From: Kocuria coralli
Lineage (GTDB): Bacteria; Actinomycetota; Actinomycetes; Actinomycetales; Micrococcaceae
DNA length: 64,000 nt
Direction of reading: 5' to 3'
NCBI RefSeq assembly: GCF_008831305.1
Contig: NZ_ML708616.1
Coordinates: forward strand, 62,001-126,000
The translations under genes were made by a program, and so were the position numbers. The notes beneath the pieces are model-generated. The model saw only the letters and a program-made list of their open reading frames with translations, was not told the DNA's origin and did not search any database. Shown here piece by piece: positions 1-8,295 of the stretch (positions are counted from its first letter, which is position 1; each line of letters opens with the position of its first letter).

Positions 1-439
1 GATGGTGGAGAACCAGGCGGAACTGGACCGGATCCTGGAGGACACGGACCTGTCCATCTGCCTGGACAGCGGCCACATGCTCGTGGGCGGCATCGACCCC
101 GTGGCCTTCGTGCGCGATCATGCCGACCGGATCTCGCACGTGCACGCCAAGGACGTGGACCTCGCGTGGGCGCGTCGCGTCCAGCAGGGGGAGCTGAGCT
201 ACTACGACGCCGTGGTGAAGGGGATGTACCGGCCGCTCGGCAGCGGCGACCTGGACCTGGAGAGCATCCTGCGGAACCTGGAGGAGGCCGGCTACCAGGG
301 GTGGTTCGTCCTGGAGCAGGACACGGTCCTCGATCAGGCGCCGTCGGAGGACGGCGGACCGCGCAACGATGTGTCCGCGAGTCTGGAGCACCTGGTCCGC
401 ACGGTCGAATCGATCAGGTCGGAGGCTCGTTCGTCATGA
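1..439 (+). CDS. Sugar-phosphate isomerase/epimerase, IolE/IolH-like TIM barrel (C-terminal part)
   Basis: Only the last about 145 residues are present; the frame is open to the left edge, so the true start lies outside the window. The segments CLDSGHMLVGGIDP, RISHVHAKDV and the GSGDLDLESI/GWFVLEQD region are the C-terminal half of the xylose-isomerase-like TIM barrel found in IolE (2-keto-myo-inositol dehydratase), IolH and IolI; the Asp/His and late Glu are the expected metal ligands. The stop overlaps the next start as ATGA, which suggests translational coupling to the Gfo/Idh/MocA dehydrogenase. With iolB and a GntR regulator nearby, a role in inositol catabolism is likely, but which isomerase or dehydratase step is not decidable from this fragment. 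Confidence 0.75.
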   Translation, partial: MVENQAELDRILEDTDLSICLDSGHMLVGGIDPVAFVRDHADRISHVHAKDVDLAWARRVQQGELSYYDAVVKGMYRPLGSGDLDLESILRNLEEAGYQGWFVLEQDTVLDQAPSEDGGPRNDVSASLEHLVRTVESIRSEARSS

Positions 440-1485
440 GGATCGGCGTCATCGGCCTGGGGCGCATCGGGCTGATGCATGCGCGCAACGTCGCGCAGAG
501 CAGCGGCGTGGACGAGGTCGTGCTGATCGGGCGCGATCCGGAGAAACTCGGCACGGCTGAGCGCGCCCTGCGGGAGGCTCTCGCCGACGGGGCTCCCGCT
601 GAACTGCGCGGCGACCATGCCCCTCCGCCGCGTCCGGTCGGGCTCGTCACCCGGCTCGCGGACGAGGAATGGCTGACCGGCCTGGACGGCGTGGTCATCG
701 CGACGTCCACGGGGTCCCATCCGGAGCTGACCCGGCAGGCGGTGCGCGAGGGCGTGCCCGTCCTGGTGGAGAAGCCGCTGGCGATGACCATGGAGGAGAT
801 GGAAGAGCTCGTCGATGAGTTCGCCGGGGCCGAGACCCCGATCATGGTGGCCTTCCATCGGCGCTACGACACCGCCTACCAGGAGCTTCGCCGGCGGACC
901 CTCGCCGGTGAAGCCGGCACCGTCCGGCTGGTGCGCGCCATCGCGCACGACCATCACCACATCACCGAGGACTACATGGCCGGGTCCGGCGGGATCTGGC
1001 GCGACCTCATGGTCCACGACTTCGACATGCTGCCGTGGCTCCTGGACGACGAGGTGGTCTCCGTCTATGCCACGGGTTCGGCTATCGACGAACCCGCTTA
1101 CGCCCGCCACGAGGACCTGGACACCGCGACCGCGGTGCTGACGTTCTCCTCCGGGGTCCAGGCGGTCATCACGGGAGCCAGGAACATCTCCGACGGGCAC
1201 GATGTCAGGACCGAGGTCTACGGCAGTGATGCCGCATTCGCCGCGGGGCTCGACTCCCGGGTACCCCTGCAATCCACCGAGCCCGGTGCGGCCACGCCGA
1301 AAGACAGGTACAGCGAGTTCATCTTCCGCTTCGAGCCGGCATTCCGTCGTGAGATGGAGCATTTCCTCAAGGTCGTCCAGGGCCAGGAGGTGAGCCTGAC
1401 TCCGCCGGCTGAAGGCCTCAAGGCCATGCGGCTGGTGCTGGCGGCCGAGGAGTCGGTCCGGACGGGGCGTCCCGTCACCCTATGA
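436..1485 (+). CDS. Gfo/Idh/MocA-family oxidoreductase, probable inositol 2-dehydrogenase
   Basis: A protein of 349 residues. The N-terminal Rossmann motif VIGLGRIGLMHARN and the EKPLAMTMEEM segment are hallmarks of the Gfo/Idh/MocA family; the Lys of EKP and a downstream His (in the VHDFDMLPWL region) are the usual catalytic pair. Family members oxidise a cyclitol or sugar hydroxyl with NAD(P); in an iol locus IolG-type oxidation of myo-inositol or scyllo-inositol to the inosose is the natural guess. The ATG was chosen because it overlaps the upstream stop by four bases. A longer upstream reading frame exists but would overlap the isomerase gene. Substrate is inferred from neighbours only. 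Confidence 0.85.
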   Translation: MRIGVIGLGRIGLMHARNVAQSSGVDEVVLIGRDPEKLGTAERALREALADGAPAELRGDHAPPPRPVGLVTRLADEEWLTGLDGVVIATSTGSHPELTRQAVREGVPVLVEKPLAMTMEEMEELVDEFAGAETPIMVAFHRRYDTAYQELRRRTLAGEAGTVRLVRAIAHDHHHITEDYMAGSGGIWRDLMVHDFDMLPWLLDDEVVSVYATGSAIDEPAYARHEDLDTATAVLTFSSGVQAVITGARNISDGHDVRTEVYGSDAAFAAGLDSRVPLQSTEPGAATPKDRYSEFIFRFEPAFRREMEHFLKVVQGQEVSLTPPAEGLKAMRLVLAAEESVRTGRPVTL

Positions 1486-1548
1486 GCTGCGGTCGGGCTC
1501 CGGCCCTGCGCGCATCGAGGAGTGCACCACCCACCGTCTTCTTGAGGT

Positions 1549-1554
1549 TACGAT
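1549..1554 (+). promoter_or_regulatory. -10 box (TACGAT) of a probable leaderless transcript
   Basis: TACGAT fits the actinobacterial TANNNT -10 pattern and ends six bases before the ATG of the MFS gene. This places the expected transcription start at or next to the start codon. No Shine-Dalgarno sequence precedes the ATG, which supports leaderless initiation. Confidence 0.45.
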
Positions 1555-1560
1555 CGTCTG

Positions 1561-2871
1561 ATGACCAAGTCCCGCGGCCCCGCGATGGCCCTCGTAGGGA
1601 TTGCGATCCTGATCACGGCCATCACCCTCCGTCCCGGGGCGACCTCGGTGGGCTCCGTGCTCGCCGAGATCAGGGAGGGGCTCGACCTGTCGAGCGGGAC
1701 CGCCGGGCTGCTGACGGCGCTGCCCGGGTTCATGTTCGCGGTTGCCGGGGTGGCCGCGGTCCCGCTGGCCCGGAGGCTGGGCGTCGGGTTCTCGATCGCG
1801 CTCGGCCTGCTGCTGATGGCGGCCGGTCTGCTGGCCCGGCCGTACGTCGGCGCGGGCTGGGTCTTCGTGCTCTTGAGCGCCCTGGCCCTGTCCGGCATGG
1901 CGGTGGGCAACGTGCTGGTCCCCGCGGTGATCCGTATGTTCGGCGGCAGCCGCCCGGCGCTTCTGGCCGGGCTGTACTCCACCGGACTGGCCGTGGGCGG
2001 TGCCGTCCCCCTGCTGATCGCGGGGTGGCTGCTCGACATGACGGGCGGCTGGCGCAATGCCCTGGCCTCCTGGGGAGGCCTGGCCGCCGTCGCCCTCGCC
2101 GTGTGGATGGTGCTCATGGCGGCAGCGGGATGGCGGCTGAAGGCGCCCTCCCGGCAGGGCGGCGGGGACGACGACCTGGACTCGGCCGGTGAGCCCGCGG
2201 CCACGACCGGCAGGATGGAGCCCGTCCGGAGTTCCGGCGAGCGCGTCAGGGCGGAGCACGCCGGCCAGACCGCCATGAGGACCCCGGTCTGGCGATCGCC
2301 CACGGCCGTGGCGCTGACGGTCTTCTTCGGGCTGCAGTCCACGAACGCCTACATCCAGTTCGGGTGGATGGCCCAGATCTACCGTGACGCGGGCCTGAGC
2401 CTGGGCACGGCCGCCGCCATGGTGGGGGTGGTCGCCTTCATCGGGGTTCCGGGAGGCTTCGCCATGTCCTGGCTGGTATCCCATTCCCCGCGGCTGGCCA
2501 CCTGGATCACCGGGATGGGCCTGTGCATGATCCTGGGGTACGGCGGCCTGCTGGTGGCCCCCGCCACCGTGCCGCTCGCGTGGGCGATCCTGCTCGGTCT
2601 GGGGTCCCTGGCCTTCCCGACGGCGCTGGCCCTGATCACCGCCCGGACCAGGGACCCGATGATCACCGCGCGGGTCTCGGGGTTCACCCAGCCCGCCGGG
2701 TACCTCATGGCGGGCCTGGGTCCCCTGCTGATCGGGCTCATCCACGGCGCCACCGGAAGCTGGGCCGTGCCGCTGGTCCTGCTGGCGCTGTCGGCCGTTC
2801 CCCTCACGTATTTCGGCCGCAAGGTCTCCCGGGAGACCTATGTGGACGACGAGCTGGAGCGCCGCGGCTGA
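1561..2871 (+). CDS. MFS transporter, CynX/NimT-like
   Basis: A protein of 436 residues with about 12 hydrophobic helices split by a charged, glycine-rich loop of roughly 45 residues in the middle (around residues 195-245). The opening helix with ITAITLRPGATSVGSVL and the following LPGFMFAVAG resemble the cyanate/2-nitroimidazole transporter (CynX/NimT) branch of the major facilitator superfamily. The substrate is unknown; location between iol-type genes is weak support for a cyclitol or organic acid. No ribosome-binding site is visible and a -10 box abuts the start, so the gene is probably transcribed separately from the upstream dehydrogenase. It converges with iolB across a short tandem repeat. 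Confidence 0.8.
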   Translation: MTKSRGPAMALVGIAILITAITLRPGATSVGSVLAEIREGLDLSSGTAGLLTALPGFMFAVAGVAAVPLARRLGVGFSIALGLLLMAAGLLARPYVGAGWVFVLLSALALSGMAVGNVLVPAVIRMFGGSRPALLAGLYSTGLAVGGAVPLLIAGWLLDMTGGWRNALASWGGLAAVALAVWMVLMAAAGWRLKAPSRQGGGDDDLDSAGEPAATTGRMEPVRSSGERVRAEHAGQTAMRTPVWRSPTAVALTVFFGLQSTNAYIQFGWMAQIYRDAGLSLGTAAAMVGVVAFIGVPGGFAMSWLVSHSPRLATWITGMGLCMILGYGGLLVAPATVPLAWAILLGLGSLAFPTALALITARTRDPMITARVSGFTQPAGYLMAGLGPLLIGLIHGATGSWAVPLVLLALSAVPLTYFGRKVSRETYVDDELERRG

Positions 2872-2880
2872 CCGGGGACC

Positions 2881-2934
2881 GGCCGGCCCGGAAGGCCCGG
2901 CCGGCCCGGAAGGCCCGGCCAGCCCGGAAGGCTC
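2881..2934. repeat. Three tandem copies of an 18-bp GC-rich unit
   Basis: The unit GGCCGGCCCGGAAGGCCC occurs exactly at 2881-2898 and 2899-2916, then with two changes at 2917-2934. It fills the gap between the convergent MFS gene and iolB and runs into the first two bases of the iolB stop codon. Each unit contains the self-complementary GGCCGGCC or a variant, so it could fold, but there is no clear single terminator stem. Confidence 0.85.
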
Positions 2935-3865
2935 AGCCGGCGAAGGGCAGCCGGGGGTCCATCTCCTGGTCCTCCCAGGTCTGGCGGATCCAGCCGTGGT
3001 GGGCGTCGTCGCTGATCAGCCACTTGCGGACCGGACCGGGGCCGGCCATCACGTTCAGGTAGTACATGTCGTGGCCCGGAGGGGTCATGGCCGGGCCGTG
3101 CCAGCCGTAGGGGACCAGGACGAGGTCGCCCGTGCGCACCTCGACGGCGACGTCGATTTCGCGCTCGTCCGAGGCGTAGACCCGCTGATACCCCATGGCG
3201 TCCGGGCCGCCCTCCTCGGGTGAGGGGATGGGCATGTTCTTGGCGGTCTGCATCTCGAAGTAGTAGATCTCCTCGAGCGCGGTCTCGCCGTCCTTCTCCT
3301 CGTCGTGCTTGTGCGGGGGGTAGGAGGACCAGTTGCCGGCCGGGGTGAGCACCTCACACACGATGAAGCGGTCGGCCTCGAGGTTGGGAGGGGTGCCGAA
3401 GTTGTGCACCTGCCGCGAGCAGTTGCCGGCCCCGCGCAGCTCCAGCGGCACGTCGTCGGGGAGCACATGGCGGGTGGGATAGGAGTTCTTCGCGGGGGCG
3501 GAGGCCACCGCTACGCGCCCGCCGTCGTCGGAGGAGATGGTGCAGCCCCTGCTCACACCGGTGTAGAGGACATCGGTGGGGCCGCTGAACACCGACGCCC
3601 GCCCGGCCAGGGCGTAGGAGGCGTCGCCGTCAGCCTCTCCGGAGACCGTCACGGTGAAGGATCCCGTCAGCGGGATGACGATGCGCTCCTCGTCCTGCGC
3701 CGCGAGGGAGACGGACGCCCCCGGCTGCAGCTGCGCGACGCGCAGCCCCGTGTGGGCCCACCCGGGGGCCTGGACCTGCGAATCCGGGGTGCCCAGATCC
3801 AGCCACCAGTCGTCGTGGCCGGTGGCCCCTGCGGGGTAGAACCAGTCAGAAGATGCGGTGGTCAT
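2933..3865 (-). CDS. iolB: 5-deoxy-glucuronate isomerase
   Basis: A protein of 310 residues matching the length and pattern of IolB, the bicupin enzyme that converts 5-deoxy-glucuronate to 5-dehydro-2-deoxy-gluconate in myo-inositol breakdown. The C-terminal cupin holds SSYPPHKHDEEKDGETALEE, with the His/Glu metal ligands, followed by GWHGPAMTPPGHDMYYLNVMAG, a very characteristic IolB segment. The start at 3865 is chosen because AAAGGAG lies seven bases upstream; an upstream ATG at 3904 lacks such a site. It follows the GntR regulator gene on the same strand after 94 bases that contain an inverted repeat. Function is recognised with high confidence. Confidence 0.95.
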   Translation of the reverse strand: MTTASSDWFYPAGATGHDDWWLDLGTPDSQVQAPGWAHTGLRVAQLQPGASVSLAAQDEERIVIPLTGSFTVTVSGEADGDASYALAGRASVFSGPTDVLYTGVSRGCTISSDDGGRVAVASAPAKNSYPTRHVLPDDVPLELRGAGNCSRQVHNFGTPPNLEADRFIVCEVLTPAGNWSSYPPHKHDEEKDGETALEEIYYFEMQTAKNMPIPSPEEGGPDAMGYQRVYASDEREIDVAVEVRTGDLVLVPYGWHGPAMTPPGHDMYYLNVMAGPGPVRKWLISDDAHHGWIRQTWEDQEMDPRLPFAG

Positions 3866-3900
3866 GGCGCTCCTTTGCACGTTGGTTACACATAACGTTT

Positions 3901-3921
3901 GCACATGTCGCGGACATGTGC
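3901..3921. promoter_or_regulatory. Inverted repeat upstream of iolB, candidate operator
   Basis: Two perfect 9-base arms, GCACATGTC and GACATGTGC, are separated by GCG. It sits 36 bases upstream of the iolB start. No T-run follows it on the iolB strand, so an operator is more likely than a terminator of the preceding regulator gene. Confidence 0.5.
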
Positions 3922-3959
3922 CGGCGGGCGGCGATCCCGCCGCCCGCCGGAATCCACGT

Positions 3960-4697
3960 CTACTTCACGAGGGTCATCTCGAACGAGTACATATCGGCAC
4001 GGTAGAGATGGTGGCCGCCGTCGACCGCCTGGCCGTTCGAGTCGCGCGCCACGCGCTCCATGAGGACCAGGGGCGAGCCCTCGTCCACTTCGAGCAGCGC
4101 CGACTGCTCGGCATCGGCGACGGTGGCGCCCATGCGCTGATGGGCCAGGCGGAAGTCGACGCCGTTGGCGCGCATGAGGTCGTAGAGGCCGCTGTGCTTG
4201 AGCTGCTCAGGGGTCAGCTGCACGACGTCGGCGGGCACCCAGTTCTCCATGATCGCCAAGGGGGTGCCGTCGATGGAGCGCACCCGGCGCAGATGCTGCA
4301 GCGGAGAGCCCTCCTTGATGCCGAGCAGCTCGGCCCGGTCCGTATCGGCCGCCACGGCCTCGAACTCCAGTAGCTGGGTGGTGGGTTTCGAGCCCTGCTC
4401 GATCAGGTCATCGTAGAGGGAGGACAGCTGCAGCGGGCGGCGCACGGGGGGCTCGATCACCTGGGTGCCGATCCCGCGGCGGCGTACCACCAGCCCCGCC
4501 TGGACCAGCTGATCCAGCGCCTGGCGCATCGTGGGACGGGACAGGCTGAAGCGTTTGGCCAGCTCGATCTCGTTGTCCAGGCGCGTGCCGGGGGGAAGCG
4601 ACCCGTCCCGGATGGCGGCCTCGAAGGCGGTTGCCACCTGGTGGTACAGCGGGACCGGAGAGGACCGGTCCAGCGCAACCTGTACATCCGTGGCCAT
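3960..4697 (-). CDS. GntR-family regulator, HutC subfamily with UTRA domain, probable inositol regulator
   Basis: A 245-residue protein. Residues about 10-75 form the winged helix typical of GntR proteins (VPLYHQVATAFEAAIRDG, then LAKRFSLSRPTMRQALDQL and GIGTQVI). The rest is a UTRA ligand-binding domain ending in HHLYRADMYSFEMTL. The start at 4697 is preceded by AAGGAG at seven bases; an ATG 15 bases further upstream is less well placed. The gene lies directly upstream of iolB in the same orientation, and a perfect 16-bp palindrome lies 28 bases upstream of its start. It probably represses the iol genes and itself until an inositol metabolite binds the UTRA domain; the effector is inferred. 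Confidence 0.88.
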   Translation of the reverse strand: MATDVQVALDRSSPVPLYHQVATAFEAAIRDGSLPPGTRLDNEIELAKRFSLSRPTMRQALDQLVQAGLVVRRRGIGTQVIEPPVRRPLQLSSLYDDLIEQGSKPTTQLLEFEAVAADTDRAELLGIKEGSPLQHLRRVRSIDGTPLAIMENWVPADVVQLTPEQLKHSGLYDLMRANGVDFRLAHQRMGATVADAEQSALLEVDEGSPLVLMERVARDSNGQAVDGGHHLYRADMYSFEMTLVK

Positions 4698-4725
4698 GGG
4701 CAACTCCTTCATGTGATGTATGTCA

Positions 4726-4741
4726 TTTTGTCATGACAAAA
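4726..4741. promoter_or_regulatory. Palindromic operator of the GntR regulator
   Basis: TTTTGTCATGACAAAA is a perfect 16-bp palindrome, AT-rich in a GC-rich genome, 28 bases upstream of the GntR start codon. The GT...AC spacing fits the general operator shape of GntR/HutC proteins. Binding by the adjacent regulator is inferred. Confidence 0.6.
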
Positions 4742-4813
4742 CCGGGATAGGAAGCCCGGAGGATGAATCCATATCCATATCTGTCCTACACCTGTCCATC
4801 ATGCGTGACGGCG

Positions 4814-4877
4814 CCGTCCAGATGCGACTTGAACCGCTCATCGGCTCTGATCGGCGGTTCAAGTCGCATCTGGACGG
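4814..4877 (-). terminator. Long hairpin downstream of galK
   Basis: Two perfectly complementary 24-base arms (4814-4837 and 4854-4877) enclose a 16-base loop. It begins 13 bases after the galK stop on the minus strand and is the only structure between galK and the GntR gene. There is no T-run, as is common for long actinobacterial hairpins. Confidence 0.75.
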
Positions 4878-4890
4878 TATCGGGTGGTGG

Positions 4891-6285
4891 TCAGACGCAC
4901 TCCCGGCAGAGCTGGCGGCCGGAGGAGCTGGGCTCGATGCACAGGAACCGCGGACGGGGCAGGCCCGCCGCGAGCACCTCCCGGTCGATGTGCTCGACGA
5001 TCGAGTCGACCCTCAGCTCGGGCAGCAGGGCCAGGACGGAACCGCCGAAACCGCCGCCGATCAGCCTGGCGCCGGTGGCACCGCGTCTGAGGGCGATGGC
5101 GACGATCAGGTCGGCGGTGGCGAAGGAGGCCTCGGCATCGTCGCGCATGGAGGCGTGCCCCTCGGAGAGGATCCGGCCCAGTTCGCCCGGTGCGCCGCCG
5201 GCCATCGAGGGGTCGGCGCCGTGGCGCAGCAGTGCGTCGATGCGCTCGGAGCGCAGCATCTCGGTCAGGGCGTGACGCAGACGCCGCCGGGCGTCACCGG
5301 GATCGTGACCCTCCAGCCGGGACGCAGACGGGGCCAGCTCGTCCCAGCGGGCCAGCACGGCGTCCACATCGGCCTGGCCCGGAGCCTCCGGCAGGAGGTC
5401 CCGCAGGCGTTCGGCGCCCAGGAACCTGGCGGCGGCCTCGGCGTCCTTGCGGCGGGAGCTGAACTCGTCGCCGCCCAGCCAGTGCGGGGTATTGGTATCG
5501 ACGCCGACCAGCCGGTGGCCCTCGAGCAGGGGCGCGGCGGGGTAGTGCTCGATCGAGAAGTCCCGGCAGTCCAGGGACAGGATGTGCTCAGGGCGGGAGC
5601 GCAGGCTCGCCGTCTGGTCCAGCCCTCCCGTGGCGGCTCCGACCACTTCGACCTCGGCCATCATGCAGGCGCGGGCCAGGACGGCGCGGGTGCCGTCGTC
5701 GAGGTCCGTGCGACCCAGGGCCATGCCCACGAAGGCGAGGATGGCGGCGCACTCCAGGGCCGCGGAGGAGGACAGCCCGCCGCCCATGGGGAGGGTCGAG
5801 CGGATCAGGAGGTCGGCCCCGAAGTTCTCGGGTATGGCCAGCTCGGGGTGGTCCTGGGCGGCGATGTGCAGAGCCCACAGGGCGCCGGCGACATATCCGG
5901 TCCAGCCCTCGGGGCGGCCGGGGCCGATGCCGGCGACCTCGACCTCCACGATGCCGGCGTCCAGGCTGGGTTCCAGGGTCCGCATGCGCAGCAGCCCGTC
6001 GGTCCGGGGTGCGGCGGCGACCAGGGTGCCGTAGGGCAGGGCCATGGGCAGGCAGCGCCCGCCCAGGAAATCGATGTGCTCGCCGTTGAGGTTGGCGCGC
6101 CCCGGGGACATCCAGATGCCCTCCGGCTCCCGTCCGAACACGCCCTGGAACCGGCGGAAGCCGCGGCGGCCCATGGCCTCCAGATCGGGGTGCTCCACCC
6201 AGATCGGCTTGAGACCCTCCGCAGCGCCGACCCGGCCCGGCACGGGCGCGCCTGGACCTGTCGATGGTGCGCGGTGTGTGGTCAC
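4891..6285 (-). CDS. galK: Galactokinase (GHMP kinase family)
   Basis: A 464-residue cytoplasmic kinase expected to phosphorylate galactose at C1 using ATP. The galactokinase signature is at about residues 61-75 (PGRANLNGEHIDFLGG). The GHMP ATP-binding motif LPMGGGLSSSAAL is at about 165-177, and the C-terminal glycine motif GGGFGGSVLALLP near the end is typical. The signature differs from the usual GRVNLIGEHTDY at several positions, so a related sugar is possible. At 464 residues it is longer than the usual 380-390. AGGAGG precedes the ATG by about seven bases. It follows the FUSC gene on the same strand after 67 bases; no galT or galE is nearby. Confidence 0.88.
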   Translation of the reverse strand: MTTHRAPSTGPGAPVPGRVGAAEGLKPIWVEHPDLEAMGRRGFRRFQGVFGREPEGIWMSPGRANLNGEHIDFLGGRCLPMALPYGTLVAAAPRTDGLLRMRTLEPSLDAGIVEVEVAGIGPGRPEGWTGYVAGALWALHIAAQDHPELAIPENFGADLLIRSTLPMGGGLSSSAALECAAILAFVGMALGRTDLDDGTRAVLARACMMAEVEVVGAATGGLDQTASLRSRPEHILSLDCRDFSIEHYPAAPLLEGHRLVGVDTNTPHWLGGDEFSSRRKDAEAAARFLGAERLRDLLPEAPGQADVDAVLARWDELAPSASRLEGHDPGDARRRLRHALTEMLRSERIDALLRHGADPSMAGGAPGELGRILSEGHASMRDDAEASFATADLIVAIALRRGATGARLIGGGFGGSVLALLPELRVDSIVEHIDREVLAAGLPRPRFLCIEPSSSGRQLCRECV

Positions 6286-6352
6286 GGGGCCTCCTGGAAA
6301 CGAGCAGTGCTTACGAGCCTATCGTTCCCAGCAACGCTGACGCGCCCCCACT

Positions 6353-7612
6353 TCATCCTCGGAACCTGACCGGCCGGGGAAAAGGCAGCGTTCGTGCGCG
6401 GCCGCGCCTGGGCGGAGGCGGGGGATTGCTGGCGCCGTGGGCGGTGACCGTCTGCAGGATGCGCTCCAGGTCGGTGCTCACGGAGACGAGCCACCAGTGG
6501 TCCCAGGTGTTGCGGATCTCCAGCTTCTCCAGCTGGTCCGACAGGTCCGCGATCCGTGCCCGGGCGCGGCGGGCGAGGAGGGCGACCTCGTCCTTCTCGT
6601 CGTCGTCCAGGTTCAGGGGGACGATGGTCAGCGCTGTGGTCAGCGCCTGGAGGGAGGCGGTGTCCACGCGCCAGGCCACCCGCATGACCTCGGCGACGGC
6701 CCGCAGCGCCCGCTCGAGCTCCTTGGAGACCTCCGCCGGGACCACCATGTGCGAGCCGTCGGAGGCGAACAGCCGGCGGAGGACGTCCGTGAGGTTACGC
6801 ATGTAGAAGCCCACGTACTCGACGCGGATCAGGCGGGCGAGCCCGGGATCCTGATTCTTGTTGTTGGGCAGCAGCATGCGCGGGTTGCCCTTCATGCCGG
6901 TCGCCGACTCCATGACGACTCCGCGGACCTCCATGGTCATCTCGGTCACCTGCTGGTTGACCTCCATCCAGTCCCGGCGCGACGTCGAGCCCGGGGTGCG
7001 CACCTCACGGGCGACATCGCGCAGGTAGTGCACCATCAGCTTCTCCACCCGGCCCAGTTCGAGGGAGGCGGAGCGGATGTCCACGGGCGGGGCGATCAGC
7101 AGGTGCACGGCCAGTCCGATCGCGGCGCCGGTGGTCATCTGCACCAGGTAGCCGATCGAGTAGTCATCGGCATTGGGGCCGCCGATGACCAGCACGAACA
7201 GCGCGGTCATCGGGATGTAGTCGGCACCCGCCCCCAGCTTCCGGACGCCGGCCAGCACGGTGCCGATCACGATGACGATGAACAGCGTGATGACCGTGTT
7301 CAGGTCCGTCAGCAGGATGACCAGCGCGAGCGCCATGCCGATGGCCAGTCCGGCGATCGTCTGGATGCCCGTGCGCATCGAGCCCAGCAACGTGGGGTAC
7401 ATGACGGACAGGGCGCCCAAGGGGGCGTAGAACGGGTACTGCGCCACGACCCCGGGCATGAACGGCGCGACGATCCAGGCGATGGTGCACGCGGTGGCCG
7501 CCTTCAGTGCCAGCAGCAGCCGCGGCGGGGTGATCGCCCCCTGGTGCCAGGGGCGGATCAGCTGATCGTCGTCGGGGGCCACCGGGGCCGACGACCGCTT
7601 GGGAAGACGCAC
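6353..7612 (-). CDS. FUSC-family / aromatic-acid-exporter-like membrane protein
   Basis: A 419-residue protein. The N-terminal half (about residues 25-180) holds six hydrophobic helices in two clusters, including ITPPRLLLALKAATACTIAW and later VQMTTGAAIGLAVHLLIAPP, as in FUSC/ArAE efflux proteins. The C-terminal half is a charged, helical cytoplasmic domain ending in a proline/arginine tail. The GTG at 7612 is chosen because AAAGGAG precedes it by five bases; the frame is open much further upstream but that part overlaps the divergent DUF3151 gene and lacks a start signal. Export of aromatic or other organic acids is the family role; the substrate here is unknown. Confidence 0.75.
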   Translation of the reverse strand: MRLPKRSSAPVAPDDDQLIRPWHQGAITPPRLLLALKAATACTIAWIVAPFMPGVVAQYPFYAPLGALSVMYPTLLGSMRTGIQTIAGLAIGMALALVILLTDLNTVITLFIVIVIGTVLAGVRKLGAGADYIPMTALFVLVIGGPNADDYSIGYLVQMTTGAAIGLAVHLLIAPPVDIRSASLELGRVEKLMVHYLRDVAREVRTPGSTSRRDWMEVNQQVTEMTMEVRGVVMESATGMKGNPRMLLPNNKNQDPGLARLIRVEYVGFYMRNLTDVLRRLFASDGSHMVVPAEVSKELERALRAVAEVMRVAWRVDTASLQALTTALTIVPLNLDDDEKDEVALLARRARARIADLSDQLEKLEIRNTWDHWWLVSVSTDLERILQTVTAHGASNPPPPPRRGRARTLPFPRPVRFRG

Positions 7613-7746
7613 GGAACTCCTTTGTCGCGCGGTGTGCGTGCGCCAGCGTATTCGCTGCGAGCCGGTGCCGTCGATGGATGGGCGGGACCGATTTCCCGGC
7701 GGGAACCGTGATCTATGTCTCCCGGGTTCCGCCGGTGGAGCGCCGA

Positions 7747-7752
7747 TAGGCT
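7747..7752 (+). promoter_or_regulatory. -10 box (TAGGCT) of the DUF3151 gene
   Basis: TAGGCT matches the actinobacterial TANNNT -10 pattern and lies 44 bases upstream of the ATG, leaving a leader of about 38 bases. No convincing -35 element is visible. Confidence 0.35.
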
Positions 7753-7796
7753 GAACGGTGGAAACCGTCACCCAGACCTCCCGCGGAAGGACCGTC

Positions 7797-8216
7797 ATGA
7801 GCCAGATCGGAAAGAACCTGTTGGGCGAACCCGCCCCCACCCTGCTCGAGGAGAACCCGGAGCTCAACGCGCGGTACGACGCCGGCGACGAGGCCGAGGA
7901 CCTGGCCCGCTCCTTCCCCAAGGAGCAGCTGCCGTGGGCCCTGCTGGCCGAGGAGGCCCTGGGCGACGGCCGCACGCTGGAGGGCTACGCGTACGCCCGG
8001 GTGGGCTACCACCGGGGCCTGGACGCGCTGCGGGGCAGCGGGTGGAAGGGGCACGGCCCGGTTCCGTACTCCCACGAGCCCAACCGCGGTTTCCTGCGGG
8101 CGCTCGCGGCCCTGGGGCAGGCCGCGGCGGCGATCGGGGAACTGGACGAGGCCGAGCGGATCCAGACGTTCCTCACGGACTCCGACCCCGTAGCCGCCGA
8201 GGAACTGCAGCGATGA
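7797..8216 (+). CDS. DUF3151 domain-containing protein
   Basis: A 139-residue soluble protein with no membrane segment. The sequence (NLLGEPAPTLLEENPELNAR near the start, then ALLAEEALGDGRTLEGYAYA and ARVGYHRGLDALRGSGWKG) is the conserved actinobacterial DUF3151 family, whose function is not known. Helix-rich with tetratricopeptide-like spacing. The ATG at 7797 is preceded by GGAAGGACC; an in-frame ATG at 7758 is left out because the family begins at the chosen Met. The gene ends just before a bidirectional terminator shared with metE. Confidence 0.85.
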   Translation: MSQIGKNLLGEPAPTLLEENPELNARYDAGDEAEDLARSFPKEQLPWALLAEEALGDGRTLEGYAYARVGYHRGLDALRGSGWKGHGPVPYSHEPNRGFLRALAALGQAAAAIGELDEAERIQTFLTDSDPVAAEELQR

Positions 8217-8220
8217 ACAC

Positions 8221-8278
8221 CCCCTGACTTACAGGGGCATACGAAGGGCGGGGACGGTCAGACCGTCCCCGCCCTTCG
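8221..8278. terminator. Bidirectional terminator between the DUF3151 gene and metE
   Basis: A small stem (CCCCTG/CAGGGG, 8221-8237) is followed by a strong stem with 18-base arms at 8242-8259 and 8261-8278, separated by one base. It lies between two convergent genes and can serve both. Confidence 0.85.
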
Positions 8279-8295
8279 GCTGTCCTACCGGGTGC

